Part shown: positions 25,074-34,112 of the stretch, piece after piece
How positions within the stretch are numbered: the stretch's first letter is position 1
How the letters are laid out: each line of letters begins with the position of its first letter
Assembly: GCA_017694875.1 (NCBI GenBank)
Contig: JADIMG010000079.1
Location: forward strand, 62,001-126,000
Length of the DNA stretch: 64,000 nucleotides
Source of the DNA: Candidatus Gallipaludibacter merdavium
GTDB taxonomy: Bacteria > Bacteroidota > Bacteroidia > Bacteroidales > Paludibacteraceae
Reading direction: 5' to 3'
The notes under the pieces: model-generated
The model's database searches: none
The model's input: the letters and a program-made list of their open reading frames with translations, nothing else
What the model was told of the DNA's origin: nothing
Translations under genes and position numbers: made by a program

Positions 25074-26303
25074 TTAAATGGCTTTCCCTTTTACGAACAC
25101 TTGTTCGATATAAGGTGTTTGGTGTGCGTATGGAATAAATGCAATGGATGAAACGGGTTTGGTCAATATCAGATTGGCCCATTTACCCACGGTGATAGAA
25201 CCGCTTTCTCTGTGGGCATCCATAGCGTATGCTCCGTTAATGGTGGCTGCGTTGATGGCTTCTTCTGGCAACAGGTGCATGTTGATGCAAGCCAATGACA
25301 CAACAAATCGCATGTCGCCGCTAGGTGATGAACCGGGGTTATAGTCAGAAGCCAATGCAACAGACAAACCTTCATCTACCATTTGGCGGGTCAAGGCATA
25401 AGGCATGTTCAGGAAGAACGATGCACCTGGCAGGGCGGTAGGCATGGTTTCCGATGCTTTCAAGGCGGCTATTTCCTCCAGCCCGGCACGTTCCAGATGG
25501 TCAACCGACAAGGCATGGTGCTGTATGCCTATTTGCACACCTCCGGAGTTGTCCAGTTCGTTGGCATGGATTTTCGGACGCATACCATATTTGGCGGCGG
25601 CATTCAATATTTTGTCTGTATCTTCCACGGTGAAGAAACCTTTGTCGCAGAACACGTCAATGAAATCGGCCAAATTTTCTTTGGCAGCCAGCGGTATCAT
25701 TTCCTTGCATACCAAGTCAACATATTCATCTTGGCGACCCTTGTATTCGGCAGGTACACCATGTGCGCCCAGCAAGGTCGATTTGATAATGACCGGATAT
25801 TCTTCTTTCATGCGGCGGATAACGCGCAGCATCTTGAGCTCAGAATCAACGTTGAGGCCGTATCCACTTTTGATTTCAATGGTACCCGTACCTTTTAGCA
25901 TCACCTCTTCCAAGCGCGCAGCTGATTGTCTGTACAATTCTTCCTCAGGTGTATTGCGCAGACGTTGGGCGGAATTCAAGATACCCCCACCACGTTTGGC
26001 GATTTCTTCGTAAGACAGACCTTTCATCTTGTCGATGAATTCCTGTTCACGGCTGCCGGCATATACAATATGGGTGTGGGAATCGCAGAAGGATGGCATC
26101 ACTACGCCTCCTTTGGCATCTACCACATGGTCGATGTTTTGAGGAGCATCAGCCATCTTGCCGAAAGCGGCTATTTTGCCGTTTCCTATCAGCAGATAGG
26201 CGTTTTCAATGGGGTGCAAATCACCCATTTCTGCACCGCACAGGCGGGGCTTATCGGTTATCCCGATAAGCATGCCTATGTTGGTTATCAATGTTTGTTC
26301 CAT
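25074..26303 (-). CDS. hutI: Imidazolonepropionase
   Basis: Third step of histidine breakdown: opens 4-imidazolone-5-propionate to N-formimino-glutamate. Amidohydrolase-type metal sites are visible: SFCDSHTHIVYAGSREQEF, LLGAHGVPAEYKGRQDEYV, IHANELDNSGGVQIG, SVDHLERAG and ALASDYNPGSSPS. The length of 409 is normal. Cytoplasmic. Last hut gene, 11 bases after hutH. Confidence 0.95.
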   Translation of the reverse strand: MEQTLITNIGMLIGITDKPRLCGAEMGDLHPIENAYLLIGNGKIAAFGKMADAPQNIDHVVDAKGGVVMPSFCDSHTHIVYAGSREQEFIDKMKGLSYEEIAKRGGGILNSAQRLRNTPEEELYRQSAARLEEVMLKGTGTIEIKSGYGLNVDSELKMLRVIRRMKEEYPVIIKSTLLGAHGVPAEYKGRQDEYVDLVCKEMIPLAAKENLADFIDVFCDKGFFTVEDTDKILNAAAKYGMRPKIHANELDNSGGVQIGIQHHALSVDHLERAGLEEIAALKASETMPTALPGASFFLNMPYALTRQMVDEGLSVALASDYNPGSSPSGDMRFVVSLACINMHLLPEEAINAATINGAYAMDAHRESGSITVGKWANLILTKPVSSIAFIPYAHQTPYIEQVFVKGKAI

Positions 26304-26314
26304 GAGTGACTGGA

Positions 26315-27808
26315 TTAAAGGGTGTCAAACTCTTCACGCACAAAGTGGATGGAAGCGTCGATAAGCGGGTACATCACACGGTCGTTGTCAATGAACGGAA
26401 CGACTTTGCGGTATTTGGCAACCAATCCTTCGATGGCAGGTGATGACTTCAACGGACGGCGGAATTCCAATGCTTGGGCGGCGTTGAACAATTCAATACC
26501 CAATACGCGTTCGGTATTCAAGGCTACACGATACAGCTTGGTAGCGGCGTTGGCACCCATACTTACGTGGTCTTCCTGACCTTGTGATGATTCGATGCTG
26601 TCAACCGATGCAGGCATACAGAGCTGTTTGCTCTGGCTAACAATGGATGCGGCGGTGTATTGCGGAATCATGAAACCGCTGTTCAATCCTGGTTTGGCAA
26701 CAAGGAAACTTGGCAAACCGCGTTTGCCGGAAATCAGCTGGTTGATACGTTGCACGGAGATGCTGCCCAATTCTGCCAAGGCAATAGACAAGAAGTCCAT
26801 AACAATGGCCAAAGGTTGTCCGTGGAAGTTGCCGGCTGAAATAATCATGTCTTCTTCCGGAATAACGGTCGGGTTGTCGGTCGCACTGTTTATTTCTGTG
26901 GTTACCACAGATTTTACGTAAGCGATGGCGTCCTTAGATGCACCATGTACTTGTGGCATGCAGCGGAAAGAGTAGGGGTCTTGCACATGTTGCTTGTGCT
27001 GTTTGATGATTTCGCTACCTTCCATCAGTTTGCGGATATTGGCGGCTGTAGCCAATTGTCCGTTGTGAGGACGTACTACATGCACGGCTTCTGTAAACGG
27101 TTCGATACGTCCGTCGTAAGCATCCAATGAAACAGCACCGATATGGTCGGCTGCTTTGCTCAGTTCTTCTGCTTTAATCAATGACCATACGGCAAAGGCG
27201 CTCATGAACTGGGTTCCGTTCAACAGAGCCAGACCTTCTTTGGATTGAAGGGTGATTGGTTCCCAACCGAAGCGTGCACACACGTCAGCGGCAGGTTGCT
27301 TTTTGCCTTCGTAATATACTTCGCCAAGACCTAAGAGTGGAAGGCTCATGTGGGCCAATGGTGCCAAGTCGCCTGATGCACCAAGTGAACCTTGTTGGTA
27401 AACGGCTGGCAATACATTGTTGTTGAACATATCCACCAAACGTTGCACGGTAACCAATTGCACGCCGGAGTAGCCGTAAGACAAAGATTGGATTTTCAGC
27501 AATACAATCAGGCGCACGATTTCTTGTGGCACTTCGTCGCCTGTACCGCAGGCGTGTGACATGACCAGGTTTTTCTGTAGTTGTGACAATTCGTCCTTAC
27601 CGACACTGATGTTGCATAAGGAACCGAATCCGGTGGTAACACCATAGATAGGTTCTTTCTGGGTAGCCATTTTGTTGTCCAAATATTCACGGCATGCCTT
27701 AATGCGGTGTACGGCTTCGTCCGACAAAGCCAATTGCATGTTGTTCTTGAGAATAGCGTGTACACGCTCAATGCTCAAATGTTCTGGACTGATATGATGT
27801 ATTTCCAT
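26315..27808 (-). CDS. hutH: Histidine ammonia-lyase
   Basis: First step: deaminates histidine to urocanate. The self-processing Ala-Ser-Gly triad for the MIO cofactor is at residues 144-146 within GSLGASGDLAPLAHMS. YGVTTGFG at 55-62 and the C-terminal segment SQGQEDHVSMGANAA are also canonical. The length of 497 fits. It lies 11 bases after hutU. Confidence 0.97.
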   Translation of the reverse strand: MEIHHISPEHLSIERVHAILKNNMQLALSDEAVHRIKACREYLDNKMATQKEPIYGVTTGFGSLCNISVGKDELSQLQKNLVMSHACGTGDEVPQEIVRLIVLLKIQSLSYGYSGVQLVTVQRLVDMFNNNVLPAVYQQGSLGASGDLAPLAHMSLPLLGLGEVYYEGKKQPAADVCARFGWEPITLQSKEGLALLNGTQFMSAFAVWSLIKAEELSKAADHIGAVSLDAYDGRIEPFTEAVHVVRPHNGQLATAANIRKLMEGSEIIKQHKQHVQDPYSFRCMPQVHGASKDAIAYVKSVVTTEINSATDNPTVIPEEDMIISAGNFHGQPLAIVMDFLSIALAELGSISVQRINQLISGKRGLPSFLVAKPGLNSGFMIPQYTAASIVSQSKQLCMPASVDSIESSQGQEDHVSMGANAATKLYRVALNTERVLGIELFNAAQALEFRRPLKSSPAIEGLVAKYRKVVPFIDNDRVMYPLIDASIHFVREEFDTL

Positions 27809-27819
27809 TTTTCTTTGTT

Positions 27820-29826
27820 TTATTTGATGATTTCTGAAATTAATGCGTCATCTGCTATGTTAGGCATGGTGACTTTCAAGCCTGGTGTACGCTCCATTTC
27901 ACGTTGGATGGCGTGCATGGCACCTTCATTGCGGGCCCAGCTGCGACGGGCGATACCGTTGTTTACGTCCCACAGCAACATGGATTTCAAGCGGCGTTCC
28001 GAATCGGGTGAACCGTCAATCACCATACCGAAACCACCGTTGATTACTTCGCCCCAACCTACGCCACCACCGTTGTGGATGGATACCCATGTGGCACCTC
28101 TGAACGAGTCGCCGATAACGTTCTGTATGGCCATGTCGGCAGTAAAGGCAGAACCATCGTAGATGTTGGAGGTTTCACGATAAGGTGAGTCGGTACCGGA
28201 AACGTCGTGGTGGTCGCGGCCCAATACAATTGGTGCGCTGATTTCACCACGGGCAATGGCATCGTTGAATGCTTTGGCAATCTTGATACGGCCTTCTGAA
28301 TCGGCATAGAGAATACGGGCTTGTGAACCTACTACGAGGTGGTTCTTGCCAGCTTCCTTAATCCAGTGGATGTTGTCGTCTAATTGTCCGCAGATTTCTG
28401 CCGGAGCGTTCTTGCGGATTTCTTCCAATACTTCAGCGGCTATGCGGTCGGTAGTGGCCAAATCTTCCGGCTTGCCGGAGGTACATACCCAACGGAATGG
28501 ACCAAATCCATAGTCGAAGAACATCGGTCCCATGATGTCCTGCACGTAAGACGGATAGCGGAAGCGTCCGTCCGGACGCATTACATCTGCTCCTGCACGG
28601 GATGATTCCAACAGGAAGGCGTTACCGTAGTCGAAGAAATACATGCCTTTGTCAGCCAGCTTATTGATAGCGGCTATCTGACGGCGTAAGGATGCGCGTA
28701 CGGCTTCATGGAAGCGTTCGGGCTCTTCTGCCATCATGCGGTTGGATTCTTCATAGCTGTATCCAACAGGATAATAACCGCCTGCCCATGGGTTGTGCAA
28801 TGAGGTTTGGTCAGAACCTAAATCTACATGGATATCTTCTTTTACCAGACGTTCCCACAAGTCAACAATATTTCCTTCGTAAGCCAAAGAAACAACTTCT
28901 TTGGCTGCACATGCCTTACGGATACGTGGTATCAGTTCATCAAGGTCTTTGTGTATTTCGTCCACCCAACCTTGTGCATGACGCTTTTCGGCTGCTTTAG
29001 GGTTAATTTCGGCAATGACACTTACCACACCGGAGATAACGCCTGCTTTGGGCTGAGCTCCTGACATGCCTCCCAAACCGGATGATACGAACAGTTTGCC
29101 TCTCAAATCAGTTTCTCCCGGTTTCAATTGTTTACGACCGGCATTCATCACTGTGATGGTAGTACCGTGTACGATGCCTTGCGGACCAATGTACATGTAT
29201 GAACCGGCCGTCATTTGGCCGTATTGTGATACGCCCAGTGCATTGAAGCGTTCCCAGTCATCCTGTTTGGAATAGTTGGGTATCACCATACCGTTGGTAA
29301 CAATCACACGTGGAGCGTCCTTGTGTGATGGGAACAATCCCATTGGATGGCCGGAATACATAACCAGCGTTTGCTCATCGGTCATTTCTGACAGATATTT
29401 CATGGTCAGTCTGTATTGTGCCCAGTTTTGGAACACGGCACCATTACCGCCATAGGTAATCAGTTCGTGTGGATGTTGGGCCACAGCCTTGTCCAGGTTG
29501 TTGTTAATCATCAACATGATAGCGGCTGCCTGCTTGGAGCGGCAGGGATATTCGTCAATCGGACGGGCATACATTTCATAGTCCGGACGAAAGCGGTACA
29601 TGTAGATACGGCCGTATTTTTCCAGTTCTTCAGCAAATTCCGGTGCCAGTTCTGCATGCAGATGGGCTGGGAAATAGCGTAATGCGTTTTTGAGAGCCAG
29701 ACGTTTTTCTTCTTTATTCAAAATGTCTTTACGCTTGGGCGCATGGTTGATGTCCTTGTCATAGGCTTTCTTGGGGGGCAATACATCTGGTATTCCCGCA
29801 CATATATCTTTCTGAAAATCTGTCAT
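27820..29826 (-). CDS. hutU: Urocanate hydratase (long form)
   Basis: Second step: hydrates urocanate using tightly bound NAD. NAD-site region VSSGLGGMSGAQPKAG, core segments GSDQTSLHNPWAGGYYPVGY and VLGRDHHDVSGTDSPYRETS, and IHNGGGVGWGEVINGG are clear. At 668 residues it is about 110 longer than the Pseudomonas enzyme and close to the long form found in Bacteroidota and animals. Two bases separate it from ftcD. Confidence 0.96.
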   Translation of the reverse strand: MTDFQKDICAGIPDVLPPKKAYDKDINHAPKRKDILNKEEKRLALKNALRYFPAHLHAELAPEFAEELEKYGRIYMYRFRPDYEMYARPIDEYPCRSKQAAAIMLMINNNLDKAVAQHPHELITYGGNGAVFQNWAQYRLTMKYLSEMTDEQTLVMYSGHPMGLFPSHKDAPRVIVTNGMVIPNYSKQDDWERFNALGVSQYGQMTAGSYMYIGPQGIVHGTTITVMNAGRKQLKPGETDLRGKLFVSSGLGGMSGAQPKAGVISGVVSVIAEINPKAAEKRHAQGWVDEIHKDLDELIPRIRKACAAKEVVSLAYEGNIVDLWERLVKEDIHVDLGSDQTSLHNPWAGGYYPVGYSYEESNRMMAEEPERFHEAVRASLRRQIAAINKLADKGMYFFDYGNAFLLESSRAGADVMRPDGRFRYPSYVQDIMGPMFFDYGFGPFRWVCTSGKPEDLATTDRIAAEVLEEIRKNAPAEICGQLDDNIHWIKEAGKNHLVVGSQARILYADSEGRIKIAKAFNDAIARGEISAPIVLGRDHHDVSGTDSPYRETSNIYDGSAFTADMAIQNVIGDSFRGATWVSIHNGGGVGWGEVINGGFGMVIDGSPDSERRLKSMLLWDVNNGIARRSWARNEGAMHAIQREMERTPGLKVTMPNIADDALISEIIK

Positions 29827-29828
29827 TT

Positions 29829-31526
29829 CTATTGTATTTTTGAATTAACAATGTTCAATATTTCTGTTTCTTCTGCTTGAGCCTTGGCGGCAATTTCTTC
29901 AGCTTCTTTCACCAGTTGTTCTGCTACGGCACGGTCTTTCAAACCACCGGCATTGATTTTCACGTTGAGCAATGCACCCATTACGGCTGAACGGGCTGCC
30001 AATGCACCAACACCGGCATCTGATACGGAGTTAGGATTGCCTTCTTCTGCCATAGCCTTCACCAATGGGAATACGCGTGCAACAGTCTTTACAGTCTGTA
30101 AAGGTACTTGTGTGGCATATAAAGTGGCTTCCTGCAATGCAGCAGAACGGGCGGCTTTTTCTTCGTCAGTACCTTTTGGCATGGCAAATACGTCCATGAT
30201 TTTGTTGAAGGCAGCTGTGTCTTCATCGACCAAATGAAGCAACTCGCTCATGATTTGTTGACCTTGTTCTGCCCAGTTGGAGAAATATTCCCAACGTTCG
30301 TCCCAGCCGGCTTTGTGTGATGAAAGGTTAGCCACCATTGTACCGAGAGAGGCACCCAGTGCGCCCATGTAGGCGGAAATGGAACCGCCACCAGGAGCAG
30401 GTGATTCACTGGCCGTTTCTTCAGCAAAACCTTTGCAGGTCATGTCAATCAGGCGTTTGGCAGTCTTGTCCTCAATCATGTATTCAATTACCTTTTCCTG
30501 CGGGTTAAATGGTTTCAAGTCGTCCAAACCTAAGGATTTGACGGCAATCTTAATCAGTTCGCTTTCGGAAATACCCAAAGAACGGTTTTGTTTTTTGAGG
30601 AAATACTTGGCTGCATCAATCAATGCGCTCTTTGGCATCATGCCCACAACTTCTGTACCTGTAACGCGGATACCACGGTTATGTGCACAACGACATACTT
30701 CTTCAAAAGCTACATGAAGTGGGGTGGTGCGTATGTCTGTGATGTTCATGGATACCTGTGCAATGCCATATTCGTCGATATACCAACCAATAGCTTTACA
30801 ACCTTTCAGTGTACCCGGTATCATGATGGTATTGCCGTTTTCGTCCTTTTTGATTTTGCCGACAATCGGATTGCCTTCACGGGCAGGACGTCCCTTTTCG
30901 CGTACGTCAAATGCAATGGCATTGGCACGGCGGGTAGAAGTGGTGTTCAGGTTGTAGTTGACAGCCAACAGGAAGTCGCGGGCACCAACGGCACTTGCAC
31001 CGGTGCGGGCTACATCTTCTGTAAATTGGCATGGACCAAAGTCTGGACGACCGTTTTCAGTGTCCAAACGTTTGCTCAATCCTTCATATTCTCCGCTACG
31101 GCAAACAGCCAAATTCTTGCGTTCCGGACGGAATGCTGCTGCTTCATAGCTATATACGGGAATACCCAGTTCTTCTCCGATACGTTTGCCCAAAGCACGA
31201 GCCATTTCTGCAGCTTCTTCCAAGGTAATGCCTGCCACAGGTACCAATGGACATACGTCGGTGGCTCCCATACGGGGGTGTGTGCCATGGTGGTGGCGCA
31301 TATCAATGATTTCACCAGCTTTTTTTACAGCTTGAAAGGCAGCTTCAACCACTTGCTCGGGCTCGCCTACAAAAGTCACTACCGTACGATTGGTAGCAGC
31401 TCCCGGATCGACATTCAAGAGTTGTACTCCTTCTACGGCCTCAATGCAGTCGGTGATTTGCTTGATGATTTCCATGTTGCGGCCTTCACTGAAATTGGGC
31501 ACGCATTCCAAAATTCGTTTTTGCAT
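29829..31526 (-). CDS. ftcD: Bifunctional glutamate formiminotransferase / formiminotetrahydrofolate cyclodeaminase
   Basis: Moves the formimino group from formiminoglutamate to tetrahydrofolate and then releases ammonia to give 5,10-methenyl-THF, ending histidine breakdown in glutamate and a one-carbon unit. Residues 1-325 are the transferase (ECVPNFSEGRN at 7-17; HHHGTHPRMGATDVCPL at 78-94 with the catalytic His83 by alignment to the animal enzyme); residues 350-565 are the cyclodeaminase (SESPAPGGGSISAYMGALGA, HLVDEDTAAFNKIM). Many bacteria have these as two genes; the fusion matches the animal FTCD layout. Promoter-proximal hut gene, 20 bases after the ComEA-like gene. Confidence 0.95.
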   Translation of the reverse strand: MQKRILECVPNFSEGRNMEIIKQITDCIEAVEGVQLLNVDPGAATNRTVVTFVGEPEQVVEAAFQAVKKAGEIIDMRHHHGTHPRMGATDVCPLVPVAGITLEEAAEMARALGKRIGEELGIPVYSYEAAAFRPERKNLAVCRSGEYEGLSKRLDTENGRPDFGPCQFTEDVARTGASAVGARDFLLAVNYNLNTTSTRRANAIAFDVREKGRPAREGNPIVGKIKKDENGNTIMIPGTLKGCKAIGWYIDEYGIAQVSMNITDIRTTPLHVAFEEVCRCAHNRGIRVTGTEVVGMMPKSALIDAAKYFLKKQNRSLGISESELIKIAVKSLGLDDLKPFNPQEKVIEYMIEDKTAKRLIDMTCKGFAEETASESPAPGGGSISAYMGALGASLGTMVANLSSHKAGWDERWEYFSNWAEQGQQIMSELLHLVDEDTAAFNKIMDVFAMPKGTDEEKAARSAALQEATLYATQVPLQTVKTVARVFPLVKAMAEEGNPNSVSDAGVGALAARSAVMGALLNVKINAGGLKDRAVAEQLVKEAEEIAAKAQAEETEILNIVNSKIQ

Positions 31527-31546
31527 AGTACTTTTTATTTAATGGT

Positions 31547-32479
31547 TTATCTATTATATTTTTTCATTTCCCGTTGTTCAAATGACAAATAAGGACGGAG
31601 CTTTTCCAATACGTCAGCAGACAGACCGTCTTTGTCTGACAACTCGCTGATGCCGTTCAATTGGAAAGCGTTTCGCCGTGTTTCGTAAATACTTCGGGCA
31701 GCATAGAAGTCAATATACGGATGACGTTTCAGACGTTCTACACTGGCCATATTCACTTTGATGCGTTGAATTTGAGTGGTATCTACGGTGAAATGCTTGG
31801 CTATCGCTGTATAGGCGGAATCTTCCAGCTCCATGATTTCACGCAGCTGTTCCACTTTATAGTAACCGCCCAGTTGTTGGCGGTAGCGTACAATCTGCTT
31901 GGCATAATAACTACCTATGCCTCTGATGTATTGTAATTCGGTTGTGTCGGCCGAATTGAGTTCCAACACCGTATCCTTTTTGTTGGATTTCTTTTCTGCC
32001 AATATCTTTGGAGAGGTAGGACGTGGCTCAATAACGATATAAGGTTTTAATTCAGCAAACTTTTCCGCTTGCATGCCGTATATTTCACCTAGTTTTTCGG
32101 CATGGGTAAAATAGCCTCCTTTTTCTCTGTAGCGCAATATGTTACGGACAACTCTTACTGACAGCCCTAAGCCGGCCAATGTAGCTGAATCGGCCTTGTT
32201 TGGGTCGAACTGATGCAATTGGTATTGCGTTGGATAAGCATCCCAATCAACATAGGTTGAAGTGGCTTTGTGCTGATAGTTGGTTCGGTTGATTGGTTTG
32301 ATTTTTGCGGAAAAACTATCCAATTCTGCTTGGAAGAGCAGCGCCTCTTCATGATGTGCTTCCGGAGGGGTGGCAAAGCGTGCTATCAATGAATCTGCCA
32401 ACCATATGGCCACTATCAAAAAAAGCAGCAATACAATGGCTATCCGTTGTCCCTTGGAAAAGAGAGGCGTGTTCTTCAT
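31547..32479 (-). CDS. ComEA-like helix-hairpin-helix protein, membrane anchored
   Basis: 310 residues. A single N-terminal membrane segment (IAIVLLLFLIVAIWLADSLI) anchors the protein facing the periplasm. Three HhH units follow: around LAGLGLSVRVVRNILRYREK, LQYIRGIGSYYAKQIVRYRQ and VERLKRHPYIDFYAARSIYE, each of the non-specific DNA-binding type used by ComEA in DNA uptake. It has a good promoter, and ftcD begins 20 bases later, so read-through into the hut operon is likely. Function in DNA uptake is inferred from the family. Confidence 0.82.
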   Translation of the reverse strand: MKNTPLFSKGQRIAIVLLLFLIVAIWLADSLIARFATPPEAHHEEALLFQAELDSFSAKIKPINRTNYQHKATSTYVDWDAYPTQYQLHQFDPNKADSATLAGLGLSVRVVRNILRYREKGGYFTHAEKLGEIYGMQAEKFAELKPYIVIEPRPTSPKILAEKKSNKKDTVLELNSADTTELQYIRGIGSYYAKQIVRYRQQLGGYYKVEQLREIMELEDSAYTAIAKHFTVDTTQIQRIKVNMASVERLKRHPYIDFYAARSIYETRRNAFQLNGISELSDKDGLSADVLEKLRPYLSFEQREMKKYNR

Positions 32480-32506
32480 TACATTCTACATTAGTATTCG
32501 TCTCGG

Positions 32507-32538
32507 CAAATGTAGGCTTTTTTTTCTTGTTTGGCAAG
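32507..32538 (-). promoter_or_regulatory. Promoter for the ComEA-like gene (and perhaps hut)
   Basis: On the minus strand: CTTG at 32538-32535, 20-base spacer, TACATTTG at 32514-32507. No separate promoter is seen in the 20 bases between the ComEA-like gene and ftcD. Confidence 0.65.
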
Positions 32539-32650
32539 TACTCTGACAAATCTTCAATGCAGTGGTTTTATTCTTTTTTATGCCAGTTGAACCGGGAATT
32601 ATGTTCGTCTTTTATGGAAAAATGTTTCCTTCGTCATCGGACGGTTGGCG

Positions 32651-32848
32651 TTATTGTTTGTGCCTTCTGATGATTTGGTCAATGAGAATGAAGAGTCCTG
32701 TCAATATGGCTGCCAAAACACTGTTGACCAATAGGTTGCTGTCGTTGAATTCTTTTAGGGTTGTGCATCTGCATATAAGAATGATAGTGCAAAGCGTTCC
32801 GATAAAAATCAGAACATATAGCTTCCATCTTTTTAGTTGGCTTTTCAT
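32651..32848 (-). CDS. Small two-helix membrane protein
   Basis: 65 residues from the ATG at 32848, starting 20 bases after the dinB stop. Two hydrophobic segments (YVLIFIGTLCTIILICRC and NLLVNSVLAAILTGLFILID) with basic ends (MKSQLKRWK and QIIRRHKQ). No known family; probably cotranscribed with dinB. An unusually small gene but with a sound start and typical two-helix composition. Confidence 0.6.
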   Translation of the reverse strand: MKSQLKRWKLYVLIFIGTLCTIILICRCTTLKEFNDSNLLVNSVLAAILTGLFILIDQIIRRHKQ

Positions 32849-32867
32849 TGTTCTATGGTATAATATG

Positions 32868-33929
32868 TTATAAATCCAGTTGCAATTGCATATTATCAGA
32901 TAGATGTGATACACTCAGTCCAATTAATCGGACAGGGTGGTGGGTATAGTCAATTTCTTTAAGCAGTTCTTTGCCTAGGCGGAGCAATGCTTGAAGGCTG
33001 GCTATGGCCGTTGTGCTACTTATGCTTCGTGTGACAGTACTGAAATCATGGAATTTTATTTTTAATGTCAAGGTATGTCCGCTCGTGTTATGGCGCTTCA
33101 TGCGCTCTTCCAGTTCTACGGCTACATGGTATAATTCAATAATCATGGAGGCTTTGGTGCAAATGTCTTTTTCCAATGTGTGCTCGCAGCCGATTGATTT
33201 GCGTATTCTATTGCTCTCAACGGGGCGATGATCTATTCCGCGTGCAAAATTGTAATATAAGACGCCTGCTTTACCGAAATGGTGAAGTAGAAAGTTAAGA
33301 CCTTTGTCCCGCAATTCTTTGCCGTTATGTATGCCCAGTTCTTCCATTTTTCTAGCGGTTACTTTTCCGACGCCCCAAAAGGCTTTGATGGGTAGGGTGT
33401 CTATAAATTGTAAAGCCTGCAAAGGATGAATGGTGCAAAGTCCGTTGGGCTTTCTGTAGTCAGAGGCAACTTTTGCTAGAAATTTGTTATAGGAGACCCC
33501 GGCAGATGCCACCAAGTCCAGTTCCTGTTTGATACGGATTTTTATTTCTTTGGCTATCTCAACAGCCAGGTCCATTTGTTTTTTGTTATGGGTTACGTCT
33601 AAGAAAGCTTCATCGAGTGACAGAGGCTCAATCAAATCGGTATAATCATGGAAAATGGAATGTACAGCTTGTGATACGTGCTTATACACATCCATGCGTG
33701 GAGGAGCTATGATCAGGTCGTGACAGAGTGCTTTGGCTTTGGCTATGGACATAGCTGAATGTATGCCGTAGCGACGTGCTTCGTAGCTTGCGGCAGAAAC
33801 CACACTGCGTTCATTGTCATGTCCTACAACCAGTGGTTTGTTTCTCCATTCCCTTTGGTCGCGCTGCTCTACAGAGGCATAAAATGCATCCATGTCTATG
33901 TGGATAATTTTTCTGTAAGGACTGTTCAT
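32868..33929 (-). CDS. dinB: DNA polymerase IV (Y family)
   Basis: Error-prone translesion polymerase, 353 residues from the ATG at 33929. The frame runs on upstream through the tRNA-Cys gene, so that extension is ignored. Catalytic motifs: IHIDMDAFYASVEQRD (Asp7 and Asp9 region), YEARRYGIHSAMS, and EPLSLDEAFLDVT with the second metal-binding pair. The helix-hairpin-helix thumb (LPIKAFWGVGKVTARKMEEL) and little-finger domain are complete; the C-terminus ends with QLQLDL, which could be a sliding-clamp-binding motif. Confidence 0.94.
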   Translation of the reverse strand: MNSPYRKIIHIDMDAFYASVEQRDQREWRNKPLVVGHDNERSVVSAASYEARRYGIHSAMSIAKAKALCHDLIIAPPRMDVYKHVSQAVHSIFHDYTDLIEPLSLDEAFLDVTHNKKQMDLAVEIAKEIKIRIKQELDLVASAGVSYNKFLAKVASDYRKPNGLCTIHPLQALQFIDTLPIKAFWGVGKVTARKMEELGIHNGKELRDKGLNFLLHHFGKAGVLYYNFARGIDHRPVESNRIRKSIGCEHTLEKDICTKASMIIELYHVAVELEERMKRHNTSGHTLTLKIKFHDFSTVTRSISSTTAIASLQALLRLGKELLKEIDYTHHPVRLIGLSVSHLSDNMQLQLDL

Positions 33930-33947
33930 GGCTGTTGTGTGGCTATA

Positions 33948-33975
33948 ATAAAAAAGCCGACTTTTTTGTCGGCTT
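33948..33975 (-). terminator. Terminator after tRNA-Cys
   Basis: AAGCCGAC (33954-33961) pairs with GTCGGCTT (33968-33975) around a six-base loop; on the minus strand it is followed by TTTTTATT. It lies between the tRNA and dinB. Confidence 0.9.
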
Positions 33976-33978
33976 GTG

Positions 33979-34049
33979 AGGTACCTAGCAGATTCGAACT
34001 GCTGTACACGGTTTTGCAGACCGCTACCTAGCCACTCGGTCAAGGTACC
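33979..34049 (-). tRNA. tRNA-Cys (anticodon GCA)
   Basis: 71 bases on the minus strand. Acceptor stem GGTACCT pairs with AGGTACC, discriminator base is U as in Cys tRNAs, D-arm region GACCGAGTGGCTAGGTAGC, anticodon loop CTGCAAA with GCA, T-arm AGCAG-TTCGAAT-CTGCT. The CCA end is not encoded. It has its own promoter and terminator. Confidence 0.96.
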
Positions 34050-34064
34050 ATGCGTTTCGGAGCG

Positions 34065-34095
34065 CAAAGATAGGACTTTTCTCCGAAACGGCAAA
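34065..34095 (-). promoter_or_regulatory. tRNA-Cys promoter with an embedded inverted repeat
   Basis: On the minus strand: TTTG at 34095-34092, 19-base spacer, TATCTTTG at 34072-34065. A perfect 10-bp inverted repeat, CGTTTCGGAG (34053-34062) and CTCCGAAACG (34081-34090), brackets the -7 box. The stretch from GCAAAGATAGGACTTTT on the + strand is identical to the rplS promoter. Confidence 0.82.
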
Positions 34096-34112
34096 ATGAA
34101 TCAGAAAAAATC

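Noticed and set aside
30588-31592. A 334-residue plus-strand frame opposite ftcD
   Set aside because: Fully antisense to a well-conserved enzyme, with unnatural Cys/Phe/His-rich composition and no start signals.
33930-34094. N-terminal extension of dinB through the tRNA-Cys gene
   Set aside because: The added 55 residues are translated tRNA and terminator sequence; the conserved start is at 33929.
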